Source: JAIVHA01 sp965367295
GTDB lineage: Bacteria; Pseudomonadota; Gammaproteobacteria; DSM-19610
Direction: 5' to 3'
Assembly: GCA_965367295.1 (NCBI GenBank)
Contig: CBDUHN010000011.1
Coordinates: 1 to 64,000, forward strand
DNA: 64,000 bases
Positions 8,501 through 16,438 of this stretch are shown here, in pieces. Under the pieces are notes generated by a model. The model did not search any database, was not told the origin of the DNA, and was given only the letters and a program-made list of their open reading frames with translations. A program made the translations under genes and the position numbers. Numbering within the stretch: the stretch's first letter is position 1; the number at the start of each line of letters is the position of its first letter.

Positions 8501-9451
8501 GGTGTGTGGCGGATGATGCTTGCGCAGCAATTCCGCCGCTTCGCGGATATCGCGCTCGCCGGGCAGGAACACCAGCACATCGCCATCGCCCTCGCGGGCC
8601 AGTTCATCAACGGCATCCAGCAAGGCCTGACCGCGATCCCGGTCCTGCTGTTCCTCGTCTTCGCTCAACAACGGGCGGTAGCGGATCTCCACCGGGTAGG
8701 TGCGACCCGACACCTCGATCACCGGGGCATCGCTGAAATGCCGCGCGAAGCGCTGCGGGTCGATGGTCGCCGAGGTGATGATGAGCTTGAGATCGGGGCG
8801 GCGCGGCAACAGCTGCTTGAGGTAGCCGAGCAGGAAGTCGATATTGAGGCTGCGCTCGTGGGCCTCATCGAGGATGAGGGTGTCATATTGCAGCAGGTCC
8901 GGGTCGGACTGGGTTTCCGCCAGCAGGATACCGTCGGTCATGATTTTGAGGAAGGTCTGCTCGCCGACCTGATCATGAAAACGCATCTTGCAGCCCACCG
9001 CCTCCCCCACCCGGGAATGCAGTTCCTCGGCCACCCGCGCGGCGAGGCTGCGTGCCGCGATGCGGCGCGGCTGGGTGTGGCCGATCAGGCCATCGACACC
9101 ACGCCCCAGTTCCAGGCAGATCTTGGGCAGCTGGGTGGTTTTACCGGAGCCCGTCTCGCCACAGACGATGACCACCGGGTGCCGTTCGATGACTGCCCGT
9201 AATTCCTCGCGCCGCGCCACCACCGGCAGCGCCAGCGGATACTCCGGCTTGGGCAGGCTGGCGACCCGCGCCTCGCGCCATGCCACCGCCTGCTGGATAG
9301 CCTCCTCCAGCTGCTGCAGCCCCCGGTCATGGGGCTTGCCCTGGTGCATCCGCTGCTGCAGGCCATGCCAGCGTCGCAGCAGTGCGGGACGCCGCTGCAG
9401 TGGGCACAACTCAATCTGTTCTCGTAACCCGGTGAGGACGGAGGAGGGCAT
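5579..9451 (-). CDS. hrpA: ATP-dependent RNA helicase HrpA
   Basis: 1290 residues, close to E. coli HrpA (1300). Walker A GETGSGKTT (98-106), DEAH box in LILDEAHERS (195-198), motif III SATID, and the HA2/OB and long C-terminal DUF3418 regions typical of HrpA are present. HrpA is a DEAH-box RNA helicase implicated in mRNA processing and in rescue of stalled ribosomes. I chose ATG 9451 because alignment to the known family starts there. In-frame ATGs at 9469 and 9511 extend it by up to 20 residues, and no start has a clear ribosome site. Long open frames on the other strand are shadows. Confidence 0.95.
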   Translation of the reverse strand: MPSSVLTGLREQIELCPLQRRPALLRRWHGLQQRMHQGKPHDRGLQQLEEAIQQAVAWREARVASLPKPEYPLALPVVARREELRAVIERHPVVIVCGETGSGKTTQLPKICLELGRGVDGLIGHTQPRRIAARSLAARVAEELHSRVGEAVGCKMRFHDQVGEQTFLKIMTDGILLAETQSDPDLLQYDTLILDEAHERSLNIDFLLGYLKQLLPRRPDLKLIITSATIDPQRFARHFSDAPVIEVSGRTYPVEIRYRPLLSEDEEQQDRDRGQALLDAVDELAREGDGDVLVFLPGERDIREAAELLRKHHPPHTEVLPLYARLSTAQQQAIFRPHKGRRIVLATNVAETSLTVPGIRYVVDTGLARISRYSYRNKVQRLPIEKISQASANQRAGRCGRVAEGICIRLYSEEDFAAREPFTDPEILRTNLAAVILQMMALKLGTVEKFPFVDPPDPRVVRDGFKLLHELGAVDTRQQVTEQGRQLARLPVDPRIGRMVLAARDEGCLREVLIIAAALSVQDPRDRPMDKAQAADEKHRLFADEQSDFLGYRNLWDAYHEQARHLSQNKLRKWCQVHFISYVRMREWHEVERQLQRLVTEMGMRLNQQEADYDAIHRALLSGLLGNLALKSEEREYLGARNLKLELFPGSVLVKKRPQWVMAAELVETGKRYARTLAAIQPQWVEPLAGDLVKRSYSEPHWQKRAGQVSAYERVTLYGLPIVSKRRVNYGPIDPVLSRELFIREALVEGQLDTPGRFLAHNRGLVEEVLELEAKSRRRDLLVSEEDLFAFYDERIPTDIYNRPRFERWRKRVERDDPRCLYFDRALLLQASEVVDEAQFPARLVVQGLPLSVQYCFEPGQENDGMTVTVPLAGLNQLCPDAFEWVVPGLLEEKLTLLIKSLPKGLRRNFVPAPDFARACLKVLLPGETSLLPVLTEQLQRMTGVTVPEDAWRPEQLPPHLFARFQVVDAQGRPLAAGRDLTALQHRFGNQARDSFRSLPSNRWERGEVSQWDFDALPEFVELEQAGVKVRGYPALVVQEQKIALRLLDASQEARYRHRAGVLALLRKSCARSVKHVQRNLPGIDAMCLRFAPVGSCSELKEDLLCAVLAQSFLADREVPRSRDEFEACLQQGEPQLMGVANELCGWLAPALEEYHQLGRLLKGKLTPAHLAVAAELREQLDELVYPGFVLATAYAWMPHLARFLKAMRLRWEKLPANPGRDRQQALVVAPLAQRSRQAFANLPKFTAPAPALLEYRWWVEELRVSLFAQELKTSVKVSPERLERAWRAL

Positions 9452-9540
9452 GGCGATACGGCAGTTCATGGATTCGGGACGGGGCATTCTAGCACTACGG
9501 GAATGGAACATTGCGTGACGGCCTCCAGAGGTGCGGTATG

Positions 9541-9707
9541 CTCCTTTCCCTTTCTCCCTCCCCCGGAAAGAGCGGACATTCTCAGGGGGATTCGATATGG
9601 ACTCTATAACTGCGGGTATCGCCAGTATCCTTTCGCATATCGGTTACAGGCGGGGTCGGAAGAGCCCAGGGCTTCGGAGGCCCCCCTCTACCTTGGGGAG
9701 AAGGGGA
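9541..9707. repeat. Two pyrimidine/purine palindromic repeats (family B)
   Basis: TCCCTTTCTCCCTCCCCCGG.. near 9547-9571 and CCCCCTCTACCTTGGGGAGAAGGGG near 9682-9707 are degenerate members of the CCCTCTCCC..GGGAGAGGG repeats seen elsewhere in the window. They fill the gap between hrpA and the DsrE-like gene. No gene was recognised in 9512-9824. Confidence 0.45.
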
Positions 9708-9824
9708 ATCAAACGGCACCAGATGCGTCTTACTAAATACAAGCCCCTCATTCAGGTTTTCAGTAAACAATCATGCGTCCCATGCAGTACAATTTTCACA
9801 GCCCCCATCCGTAGGTAACCCGCT

Positions 9825-10304
9825 ATGTCTATCATGCAACGTATCCCTTCCCTGCCCACCCTCCTGCTCCTGTGCCTGGGCACACTGCTCACGAGCCTCC
9901 CCGCGTACAGCGCCGAAGCCCCGGATACCAGCCTGTTCGGTGAACCTACCCACAAGGTGGTTTACCAGCTCAACAAAGCCGACCACGACTACATGGAACA
10001 CATTCTGTTTTCGGTGGGTGAAATGCTGCGCAAATACGGTGATGACATCCATCTGGTGGTCACCGTGATCGGTCCCGGTATCCACCTGCTGGGCAAAAAC
10101 CCGGAACGCCCCGTGCCCAAGCTCCTGCAGCAGCGTGCTGAAAGCCTGGCCATGTACGGGATCGAATTCCATGCCTGCGGCAACACCATGAAGTCACTGG
10201 GCTGGGGCGAGGAGGATCTGCTTGATTTCGCCACCGTAGTTTCAGTCGGAGCCGATGACCTGATGCGTCTCCAAGAAAAAGGTTATAGCTATATAAGCTG
10301 GTAG
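9825..10304 (+). CDS. Exported DsrE/DsrF-family protein
   Basis: 159 residues. Residues 1-30 form a signal peptide (hydrophobic LPTLLLLCLGTLLTSLPAYSAEA). The rest is a DsrE-like fold: HKVVYQLNKAD, a helix, DIHLVVTVIGPGIHLL, and FHACGNTMKSLGW with a single Cys at the position where DsrE-type proteins carry a reactive Cys. DsrE/TusD family proteins carry persulfide sulfur. Exported single-domain versions are common in sulfur oxidisers but their role is not settled. The gene stands directly upstream of two small cytochromes c, which fits a periplasmic sulfur redox role; that is inference. Confidence 0.8.
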   Translation: MSIMQRIPSLPTLLLLCLGTLLTSLPAYSAEAPDTSLFGEPTHKVVYQLNKADHDYMEHILFSVGEMLRKYGDDIHLVVTVIGPGIHLLGKNPERPVPKLLQQRAESLAMYGIEFHACGNTMKSLGWGEEDLLDFATVVSVGADDLMRLQEKGYSYISW

Positions 10305-10568
10305 CACAGTTCCTTTCCGGCATGGCAGGGCGCTATACTCGGGCGGCCGGCCGCTATAAGAAGTATTCGACAGGACCGGCATTCTCAGCAGTATACGCAG
10401 CAGTTTTGAGCAACCCGGAGTCTGTCTGATGCTGGCGTTCGCGGTGAAAAAGTAGGGTCCCTTGTTCACGGGTTCATGGTGAACCCTCGTGAAATCGTGG
10501 TCGCACTTCACACTGGTGCAGTTGAGCCATCCTTCATTTGACAGTCTCCTTCCACCAGAGTGAGGCTT

Positions 10569-10895
10569 ATGAAGATTCGCATTTTGCCCAGTTTCATCGT
10601 ACTCGGTCTATGCACCACCCTTGCGGGAACCGCTACCGCAGCGGGCGATGCCAGCGCAGGCCGCGTCAAGGCCACTACCTGTCTCGGCTGCCATGGCATA
10701 CCGGGATACAACAACGTCTATCCCACCTACCACGTGCCCAAGGTCGGCGGCCAGCATGCCCAGTACCTCGTGTCCGCACTGCAGGCCTACAAGGCCGGCC
10801 AGCGCGACCATAAAACCATGCAGGCCCAGGCAATCAACCTGAGCGATCAGGATATGGAAGACATCGCTGCATTTTTCTCCACCTACAGCGAATAG
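10569..10895 (+). CDS. Periplasmic mono-heme c-type cytochrome
   Basis: 108 residues with a signal peptide (1-25, cleavage near TATAA/GDA). One heme-binding CLGCH (38-42) is present. The probable axial Met is in the HKTMQAQ segment, and the C-terminal helix DMEDIAAFFSTYS is typical. The domain resembles one half of a cytochrome c4 or a c553-type electron carrier. GTG at 10560 is an alternative start, but GAGTGAGG sits just upstream of ATG 10569. It is followed 33 bases later by a second cytochrome of the same type. Confidence 0.88.
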   Translation: MKIRILPSFIVLGLCTTLAGTATAAGDASAGRVKATTCLGCHGIPGYNNVYPTYHVPKVGGQHAQYLVSALQAYKAGQRDHKTMQAQAINLSDQDMEDIAAFFSTYSE

Positions 10896-10928
10896 TCACG
10901 CCACTCACCTACAGCACCGGGAAACGAC

Positions 10929-11273
10929 ATGAACACACTGGCAAACATCACCCTGTCCATTGCACTCGCCGCCCTGTCGGGCCATAGCCTCGCCGCGGGA
11001 GACCCCGTCGCCGGCAAGGAAAAGTCCGCCACCTGTGTCGCCTGCCATGGCGTCGACGGCAACAGCACTGACCCACAGTACCCTCGCCTTGCGGGTCAAT
11101 ATGAAAACTACCTGGAACATGCCCTGGCCGCCTACCAAAGCGGTGCCCGCAAGAACCCCATCATGAGCGCTTTTGCCTCTGCCTTGAGCGAGCAGGACCG
11201 CAAGGACCTGGCGGCCTACTTCGCAAACCAGCAAGGAGTGCATGTGACGAAACAGGGGCGGTTGCTGAAATAA
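10929..11273 (+). CDS. Periplasmic mono-heme c-type cytochrome
   Basis: 114 residues. Signal peptide 1-23, heme motif CVACH (36-40), then GNSTDPQYPRLAGQ, a c4/c553-like segment, a probable Met ligand in NPIMSAFA, and the C-terminal helix DRKDLAAYFANQ. Together with the preceding gene it looks like a cytochrome c4 divided into two single-heme proteins. It probably acts as a soluble electron carrier between periplasmic dehydrogenases and oxidases or reductases. Partner unknown. Confidence 0.88.
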   Translation: MNTLANITLSIALAALSGHSLAAGDPVAGKEKSATCVACHGVDGNSTDPQYPRLAGQYENYLEHALAAYQSGARKNPIMSAFASALSEQDRKDLAAYFANQQGVHVTKQGRLLK

Positions 11274-11297
11274 GCGCCCCTGGTCACCAGGCCAAGA

Positions 11298-11320
11298 CCC
11301 GCTCCTTCCACAGGAGCGGG
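11298..11320 (+). terminator. Hairpin after the cytochrome c pair
   Basis: CCCGCTCC and GGAGCGGG pair around a 7-base loop 24 bases after the stop of the second cytochrome. There is no strong T run after it, so it may be an imperfect terminator or an mRNA-stabilising hairpin. Confidence 0.5.
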
Positions 11321-11452
11321 ATTACTCTGTCAGCGTCGCTGCCGAGCGTACTGCAGGTGGTCCGGAGAGGCCATTTGCGGTACGCTGATCCACGAACACC
11401 CTGACCAATCCGGTCAGTCCAGAATAATAACAGCAACAGGGAAAGGTGATTC

Positions 11453-12124
11453 ATGAACAGACAGACAATAAACACAACCACTCATAGAGCTGGCTCCACT
11501 TTCATAACCACTGCCCTACTCGCCCCGCTATTCCTGGCCTCCGCCTTCTCCCACGCCTCCACGGTGCTGCAACCGCTGGAATCGCGCCTCGGCGGCGAGG
11601 CCTACTACGACCCGAACCTCGATATCACCTGGGCGGCCAATGCGGGCATGACCGGCGCCGGGACTTTATCTGCGGCCATCAACCAGGCGGATACCCTGGA
11701 CATCGGCGGCATCACCCACTGGCGTATCACCCGCATGGATCGCAATAACGATGGCCAGGTGGCCGAATGCCGCAACGACACACTGGATGCCTGTGCCGAT
11801 AACGAACTGGGGTTCATGCTGCATAAACGCAATGTGTGGTCGGGTGCTCCCGGGCCCTTTACCAATGTTGCACATGCGTGGTACTGGTCCACCGATGACG
11901 ACCCCAACTGGGTGCCCCGGGTGTTTGCCATGGACATGGGAGCCCAGAACCAGGACACCCGTGGCAATGCCCATCCGGACAATACCGGGCTATGGGGCTG
12001 GGCCGTGATTGATGGCGATGTGGCGACCATGAGCACCGTAGTACCGATCCCGGCGGCCATCTGGCTATTCGGCTCAGGCCTGCTCGGACTGATCGGGATA
12101 TCCACTCGCAGCAACAGGGTTTGA
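11453..12124 (+). CDS. VPLPA-CTERM sorting-domain protein
   Basis: 223 residues. An N-terminal signal peptide (about 1-36) precedes a DUF1566-like body with short acidic and aromatic segments (YYDPNLDITWAANAG, THWRITRMDRNNDG, WYWSTDDDPNW). The C-terminus is VPIPAAIWLFGSGLLGLIG followed by a basic tail, which is the VPLPA variant of PEP-CTERM sorting signals in Gammaproteobacteria. Such proteins are processed by an exosortase and found at the surface or in exopolysaccharide. No exosortase gene is in this window. The call rests on the tail, which is clear. Confidence 0.85.
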   Translation: MNRQTINTTTHRAGSTFITTALLAPLFLASAFSHASTVLQPLESRLGGEAYYDPNLDITWAANAGMTGAGTLSAAINQADTLDIGGITHWRITRMDRNNDGQVAECRNDTLDACADNELGFMLHKRNVWSGAPGPFTNVAHAWYWSTDDDPNWVPRVFAMDMGAQNQDTRGNAHPDNTGLWGWAVIDGDVATMSTVVPIPAAIWLFGSGLLGLIGISTRSNRV

Positions 12125-12177
12125 TGACGACCAGTCAGCATGATTCAGTACCGCGGGCGAAACCGGTTGGAATCAGA

Positions 12178-12211
12178 CGAAAAAAGGCGGATCGAACGAT
12201 CCGCCTTTTGC
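12178..12211. terminator. Bidirectional terminator
   Basis: AAAAAGGCGGATCG and its complement CGATCCGCCTTTT pair around a short loop. A-rich and T-rich flanks on either side allow termination of both the VPLPA-CTERM gene and the convergent glycine-rich gene. Confidence 0.8.
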
Positions 12212-12236
12212 ATGGACCCATCCGCTACGCGGCGGC

Positions 12237-12701
12237 TTAACGCGGCACTCCGTATCCTGCAGGTCCATAAGGAGCGTATCCCGGCGCGCCATTGACAGGA
12301 TTGCCCTGCTGCATGTTAACGGGAACGGGAGCACCCTGGCCATAACCAGGTCCAGCGTAACCTGCGGGGCCATAAGCACCAGGCCCACCCGGGTATCCAC
12401 CACCATAGGCCGGATAACCACCATAGCCGGGGCCATAGCCGCCATACGGACCATAGCCACGGTTGCCATAGCCGTTTCCATTTCCATACCCACGACCGTC
12501 ACCATAGCCACTGCCGCGACCACTCATGTTCATGGAGAAACCACCATCGCCGTTGCCAAACATATCCCCCATTCCATTACCGTTATTGCCCCAGCCACCG
12601 GGTCCGCCCCAGTTTCCCCACGCATGGGCGGATGACAGGGGCAGCATGGCAGCGCTACTGATAATAGCCGCGGAAAGTACGCCTTTCAGAAAATGATTCA
12701 T
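12237..12701 (-). CDS. Sulfur globule protein-like Gly/Tyr-rich secreted protein
   Basis: 154 residues. Signal peptide 1-27 (ending SSAHA/WGN). The mature part is very rich in Gly, Tyr, Asn and Pro, with MGDMFGNGDGGFSMNMSGRG followed by GYG/GYGPYGG repeats. This arrangement (DMFG.., a Met/Asn stretch, then GYG repeats) is like the sulfur globule envelope proteins Sgp of purple and other sulfur bacteria, which line periplasmic sulfur inclusions. Low complexity limits certainty, and other glycine-rich envelope proteins look alike. The flanking DsrE-like and cytochrome genes support a sulfur context. Confidence 0.6.
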   Translation of the reverse strand: MNHFLKGVLSAAIISSAAMLPLSSAHAWGNWGGPGGWGNNGNGMGDMFGNGDGGFSMNMSGRGSGYGDGRGYGNGNGYGNRGYGPYGGYGPGYGGYPAYGGGYPGGPGAYGPAGYAGPGYGQGAPVPVNMQQGNPVNGAPGYAPYGPAGYGVPR

Positions 12702-13203
12702 ACAATGGATCCTCGGATCTCATGCCCCATGAACTGGTTGCCCATGAGCGCAAATGCACGCTTTTCAGCACACACTAACAGCATAGGCCTAATTCACCGG
12801 CTGCAGATTCAAAATCCGCACAATCGACGACTTATCCACCCTGCACCTGATCCAGATCTACTAAAACCCAACTAACTGAAGATGCCATCACCCGATAAGC
12901 GCCATATCACGTACAGGACGGGTTGTGCACCATTCGCCACAAGCGGCGGATATTCGCCGTCTCCCTGCCTGCTTCAGAACGGTGTGAAAATCATGCAATA
13001 GTGGTCCACCGACCGGTCGAACAAGGTACGATGATCCCTTCCCCATACAGCCAATACCCTTGGATTTCAGCACAAACCCATCTACTCTGTTCAGGAAACC
13101 ATACTGTAGGCTCTATAACGTCCTGATCGATACCACCATGCCATGAGGGCCTATAAACACTCTCCACGCCGTGGCAACGGCGACCGGCCCTAGAGGGGGT
13201 GGG
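12702..13203. other. Intergenic region upstream of the BCCT gene
   Basis: About 500 bases with no recognised gene. It must hold the divergent promoters of the sulfur globule-like gene and the BCCT transporter. A 10-bp palindrome CGACCGGTCG lies near 13011. No repeat of either dispersed family was seen. Confidence 0.45.
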
Positions 13204-15192
13204 ATGCCTGAATCGATCATAGAACGCAAATCACCTTGGCGGGTCCAGATCAACCCGCCGGTGTTCATCCTGTCAGGTATTTTCGCACTGGTTTTTGTGG
13301 GATTCGCCGTTCTCTACCCCGAAACCGCCAGCGGCCTCTTCTCGGCCACACAGGATTGGATCACGCATTCGGCAGGCTGGTTCTACGTAATCTCCGTAGC
13401 GGGTTTTCTGGTATTCGTCGTGATATTAGCGGTTTCGGGCTACGGTCGTATCAAGCTCGGTCCCGACCACAGTGAACCGGATTACAGCTACACTTCATGG
13501 TTCGCCATGCTGTTTTCGGCTGGCATGGGCATCGGCCTGATGTTCTTCGGGGTGGCTGAGCCGGTCATGCATTATGTGAGCCCACCGGTGGGCACCGGCG
13601 AGACGATTGCGGCCGCGCGCAACGCCATGCGTACCACCCTGTTTCATTGGGGCGTACATGCCTGGGCCATCTATGCGGTGGTAGCCCTGTCGCTCGCCTA
13701 CTTCGCCTTCAGGCACAAGCTGCCATTAACCATTCGCTCGGCACTCTATCCGCTGATCGGCGAACGCATCTATGGTCCGATCGGACATGCGGTGGACATC
13801 TTTGCCGTGCTCGGCACCTTGTTCGGGGTGGCAACCTCGCTTGGCCTCGGTGTGATCCAGGTGAATGCGGGCCTGAACTATCTGTTCGACGTGCCCAGCA
13901 ACATCGGAATCCAGGTCCTCCTGATCGCGGTCATCACCTCCATCGCCACGCTGTCCGTAGCCCTTGGCCTGGACGCAGGCATTCGGCGCATCTCCGTACT
14001 CAACGTCGCGCTCGCGGTGGTGCTGCTCGTCTTCGTGCTGGTCGCCGGACCGACGGTGTTCCTGCTGCAGACCCTGGTTCAGAACACCGGCATGTACCTG
14101 TCCAATCTGTTCAGCATGACCTTCAACCTGTACGCCTACGAGCCCACCACCTGGATCGGTGGCTGGACCCTGTTCTACTGGGGCTGGTGGATCGCCTGGT
14201 CACCCTTCGTCGGCATGTTCATCGCCCGTGTATCCCGTGGCCGCACCATCCGCGAATTCATCATCGGCGTGCTACTGGCGCCCGTCGGCTTCACCTTCAT
14301 CTGGCTGACCTTCTTCGGTGACACCGCCCTCTACATGATCATGGTCCAGCAGCTCGGCGAACTGGCCGACGCGGTGGCGGCGGACACCTCGGTTGCCCTG
14401 TTCAAGTTTCTGGAGCATCTACCCTTTTCCGCTATCACCTCGCTGCTGGCGACCGTACTGGTGGTGACTTTCTTCGTAACCTCCTCGGACTCGGGCTCGT
14501 TGGTCGTCGACATGCTGACCTCGGGCGGAGAAGATGAATCCCCGGTCTGGCAACGCATCTTCTGGGCCGTGGTCGAGGGCATCGTAGCGGCGGCACTGCT
14601 GCTGGCCGGGGGCTTGCAGGCACTGCAGACCGCAACCATCGCCAGTGCCCTGCCGTTTACGGTGGTAATGATCCTGATGTGCTGGGGCCTCGTCAGGGCA
14701 CTGCGCATCGAGTCCGCCAAACGCCTGAGTCTGCGTTGGGCACGGGGAACCCAGAGAGACCCACAGGCATCCCGTAGCTGGCAGCGCCGCCTCTACAACG
14801 TCATCCACCAGCCCAGCCGCGTCGAGGTCAACCGCTTCATCCAGGAGGTGGTCAGACCGGCACTGCACGAGGTCGCCGAGGAATTGAAGAAACAAGACAG
14901 GGACGCCCGGACCGGCGAGGACGAGGAAGGCAAGGCATGGATCGAGGTCCGCCACGGCGACGAGATCGACTTCTTCTACTCGGTTCATCCACGCCCCTAT
15001 GAGCCGCCCTCCTTCATACTGCGCGATACCCGACCGCGTCGCGCCGAGGCGCTGAAGTATTACCGTGCCGAGATCCATCTACGCGAAGGTGGCCAGGATT
15101 ACGACATCATGGGCTGGAGCGGCGCCGACGTGATCCACGACATCCTCGACCAGTACGAGCGACATATGCATTTTCTGGATACCGTCCGATGA
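13204..15192 (+). CDS. BCCT family choline/glycine betaine transporter (BetT-like)
   Basis: 662 residues. Twelve transmembrane segments span about 15-510, with the BCCT signature GMGIGLMFFGVAEPVMHY and the aromatic-rich region FYWGWWIAWSPFVGMFIARVSRGRTIREF. The cytoplasmic C-terminal domain of about 150 residues (VNRFIQEVVRPALHEVAEEL onward, ending near DQYERHMHFLDTVR) is like E. coli BetT, where it mediates osmotic gating. It imports compatible solutes, probably with protons or sodium. ATG 13204 has AGAGGGGG just upstream; a GTG 33 bases earlier is less likely. The stop overlaps the next start (ATGA). Confidence 0.93.
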   Translation: MPESIIERKSPWRVQINPPVFILSGIFALVFVGFAVLYPETASGLFSATQDWITHSAGWFYVISVAGFLVFVVILAVSGYGRIKLGPDHSEPDYSYTSWFAMLFSAGMGIGLMFFGVAEPVMHYVSPPVGTGETIAAARNAMRTTLFHWGVHAWAIYAVVALSLAYFAFRHKLPLTIRSALYPLIGERIYGPIGHAVDIFAVLGTLFGVATSLGLGVIQVNAGLNYLFDVPSNIGIQVLLIAVITSIATLSVALGLDAGIRRISVLNVALAVVLLVFVLVAGPTVFLLQTLVQNTGMYLSNLFSMTFNLYAYEPTTWIGGWTLFYWGWWIAWSPFVGMFIARVSRGRTIREFIIGVLLAPVGFTFIWLTFFGDTALYMIMVQQLGELADAVAADTSVALFKFLEHLPFSAITSLLATVLVVTFFVTSSDSGSLVVDMLTSGGEDESPVWQRIFWAVVEGIVAAALLLAGGLQALQTATIASALPFTVVMILMCWGLVRALRIESAKRLSLRWARGTQRDPQASRSWQRRLYNVIHQPSRVEVNRFIQEVVRPALHEVAEELKKQDRDARTGEDEEGKAWIEVRHGDEIDFFYSVHPRPYEPPSFILRDTRPRRAEALKYYRAEIHLREGGQDYDIMGWSGADVIHDILDQYERHMHFLDTVR

Positions 15193-16349
15193 TCTGCACG
15201 AACCGGCACTGCGCGATTATCGCCACCCTGCTGGCCAGCTTGTCGGTGACAAACCCCGCCCTGGCCGTCGATCTCGGCAACGGTTTCCGGCTGGGCGGGG
15301 CACTGCGCTACAACTATGTTCACAAGGACTGGGATCCCACGTACGACGGCAAGGGGCTCGTCGATTTCGATACGGCCCGTATCGACGCCGGCTACGATCA
15401 TGGCCCGTGGCTGGCATCGGCCCAGTACCGCTATTACCGTTACCGCGGCGGCGCCGAAACCGATTTCCTGCACCATGCCTGGCTGGGCTACCGATTCGAT
15501 GAGGCTACCCAGTTGCATATCGGCGTGAATCCCATTCCCTTCGGCATACTGCCCTTCGCCTCCCACAACTTTTTCTTCTCGATGGCGTATTACGTCGGTT
15601 TGGAGGACAGCTACAATCTGGGTGGCAAATTGTTGCATCGCACCGGTCCATGGGATCTTCAGTTGGGTTTCTACACCCAGGACGGTGGTCATTGGAACGG
15701 TGACAGTGAAAGCAGTGCCCGCTACACCTTCAACATCGTCGAAGATGGCGCGGTACGCAACCGCGAGCGTGACACCCTGATCGGGCGTGTGGCCTACTCC
15801 TTCGGACACAACGATCGAGGTACAGGCGAGCTGGGGCTATCGCTCCTGTCCGGCCGGCTGCCAAACGCGACTACCGGTCGTGATGGTGACCGCCATGCCG
15901 GTGCAGTGCACTACCGGGGTGACTACGGCCCATGGGGCGTCATGCTCCAGGCTGCGCGCTATGTGAACAAGGTCGAAAATCCACCGGGACAGGATCGCCG
16001 TGTGATGATTATGGGCGCCTACGATTTTCCCTACGAGGTGGCTGCGCGGGGCAATCTGTATACCACCAATCTGAGCTACCGTGCCGGTAGCTGGGGAGCG
16101 TTGCGCGACGTCACGCTCTATGTCGACTACAGCATGCTTGCCAAGGACGCGACGGGGTTCCGCAACAGCCAGCAACAGGTATTCGGTGTATCCTTCACAC
16201 CGATCAACAAGCTGTTTGTCTACGTGGATTATCTGCGCGGCCGCCAGCATCCCTATATCGGTCCGAACTTCAGCGCGGGTCTGGCGGCCGGCGGTACCGA
16301 CGATACCTGGCACGACCGTGTGAATATCAATATCGGCCTGTATTTCTGA
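15189..16349 (+). CDS. Outer-membrane beta-barrel porin (OprO/P-like)
   Basis: 386 residues. Signal peptide 1-26 (ending PALA/VDL). The rest is alternating amphipathic strands with aromatic girdles, ending in Phe (NINIGLYF), the hallmark of an outer-membrane barrel. Segments such as FRLGGALRYNYVHKDWD, ARIDAGYDHGPWLASAQYRYYRY and LHIGVNPIPFGILPFASHNFF resemble phosphate/pyrophosphate-selective porins and related porins. The 4-base overlap with the BCCT gene implies translational coupling, so the barrel may let the same solute through the outer membrane. Substrate is not known. Confidence 0.8.
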   Translation: MICTNRHCAIIATLLASLSVTNPALAVDLGNGFRLGGALRYNYVHKDWDPTYDGKGLVDFDTARIDAGYDHGPWLASAQYRYYRYRGGAETDFLHHAWLGYRFDEATQLHIGVNPIPFGILPFASHNFFFSMAYYVGLEDSYNLGGKLLHRTGPWDLQLGFYTQDGGHWNGDSESSARYTFNIVEDGAVRNRERDTLIGRVAYSFGHNDRGTGELGLSLLSGRLPNATTGRDGDRHAGAVHYRGDYGPWGVMLQAARYVNKVENPPGQDRRVMIMGAYDFPYEVAARGNLYTTNLSYRAGSWGALRDVTLYVDYSMLAKDATGFRNSQQQVFGVSFTPINKLFVYVDYLRGRQHPYIGPNFSAGLAAGGTDDTWHDRVNINIGLYF

Positions 16350-16438
16350 TTCCCACCGGCATGCCTGGAGCTACCACAAAACCGTGCAATACAGTCCATA
16401 TACCCAGGGCCACAGTAAATTGCTGATCAGCTGGTTTT

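Noticed and set aside
7403..9202. 599-codon open frame opposite hrpA
   Set aside because: It is antisense to well-conserved helicase sequence, has no recognisable domain, and arises from high GC and codon bias.
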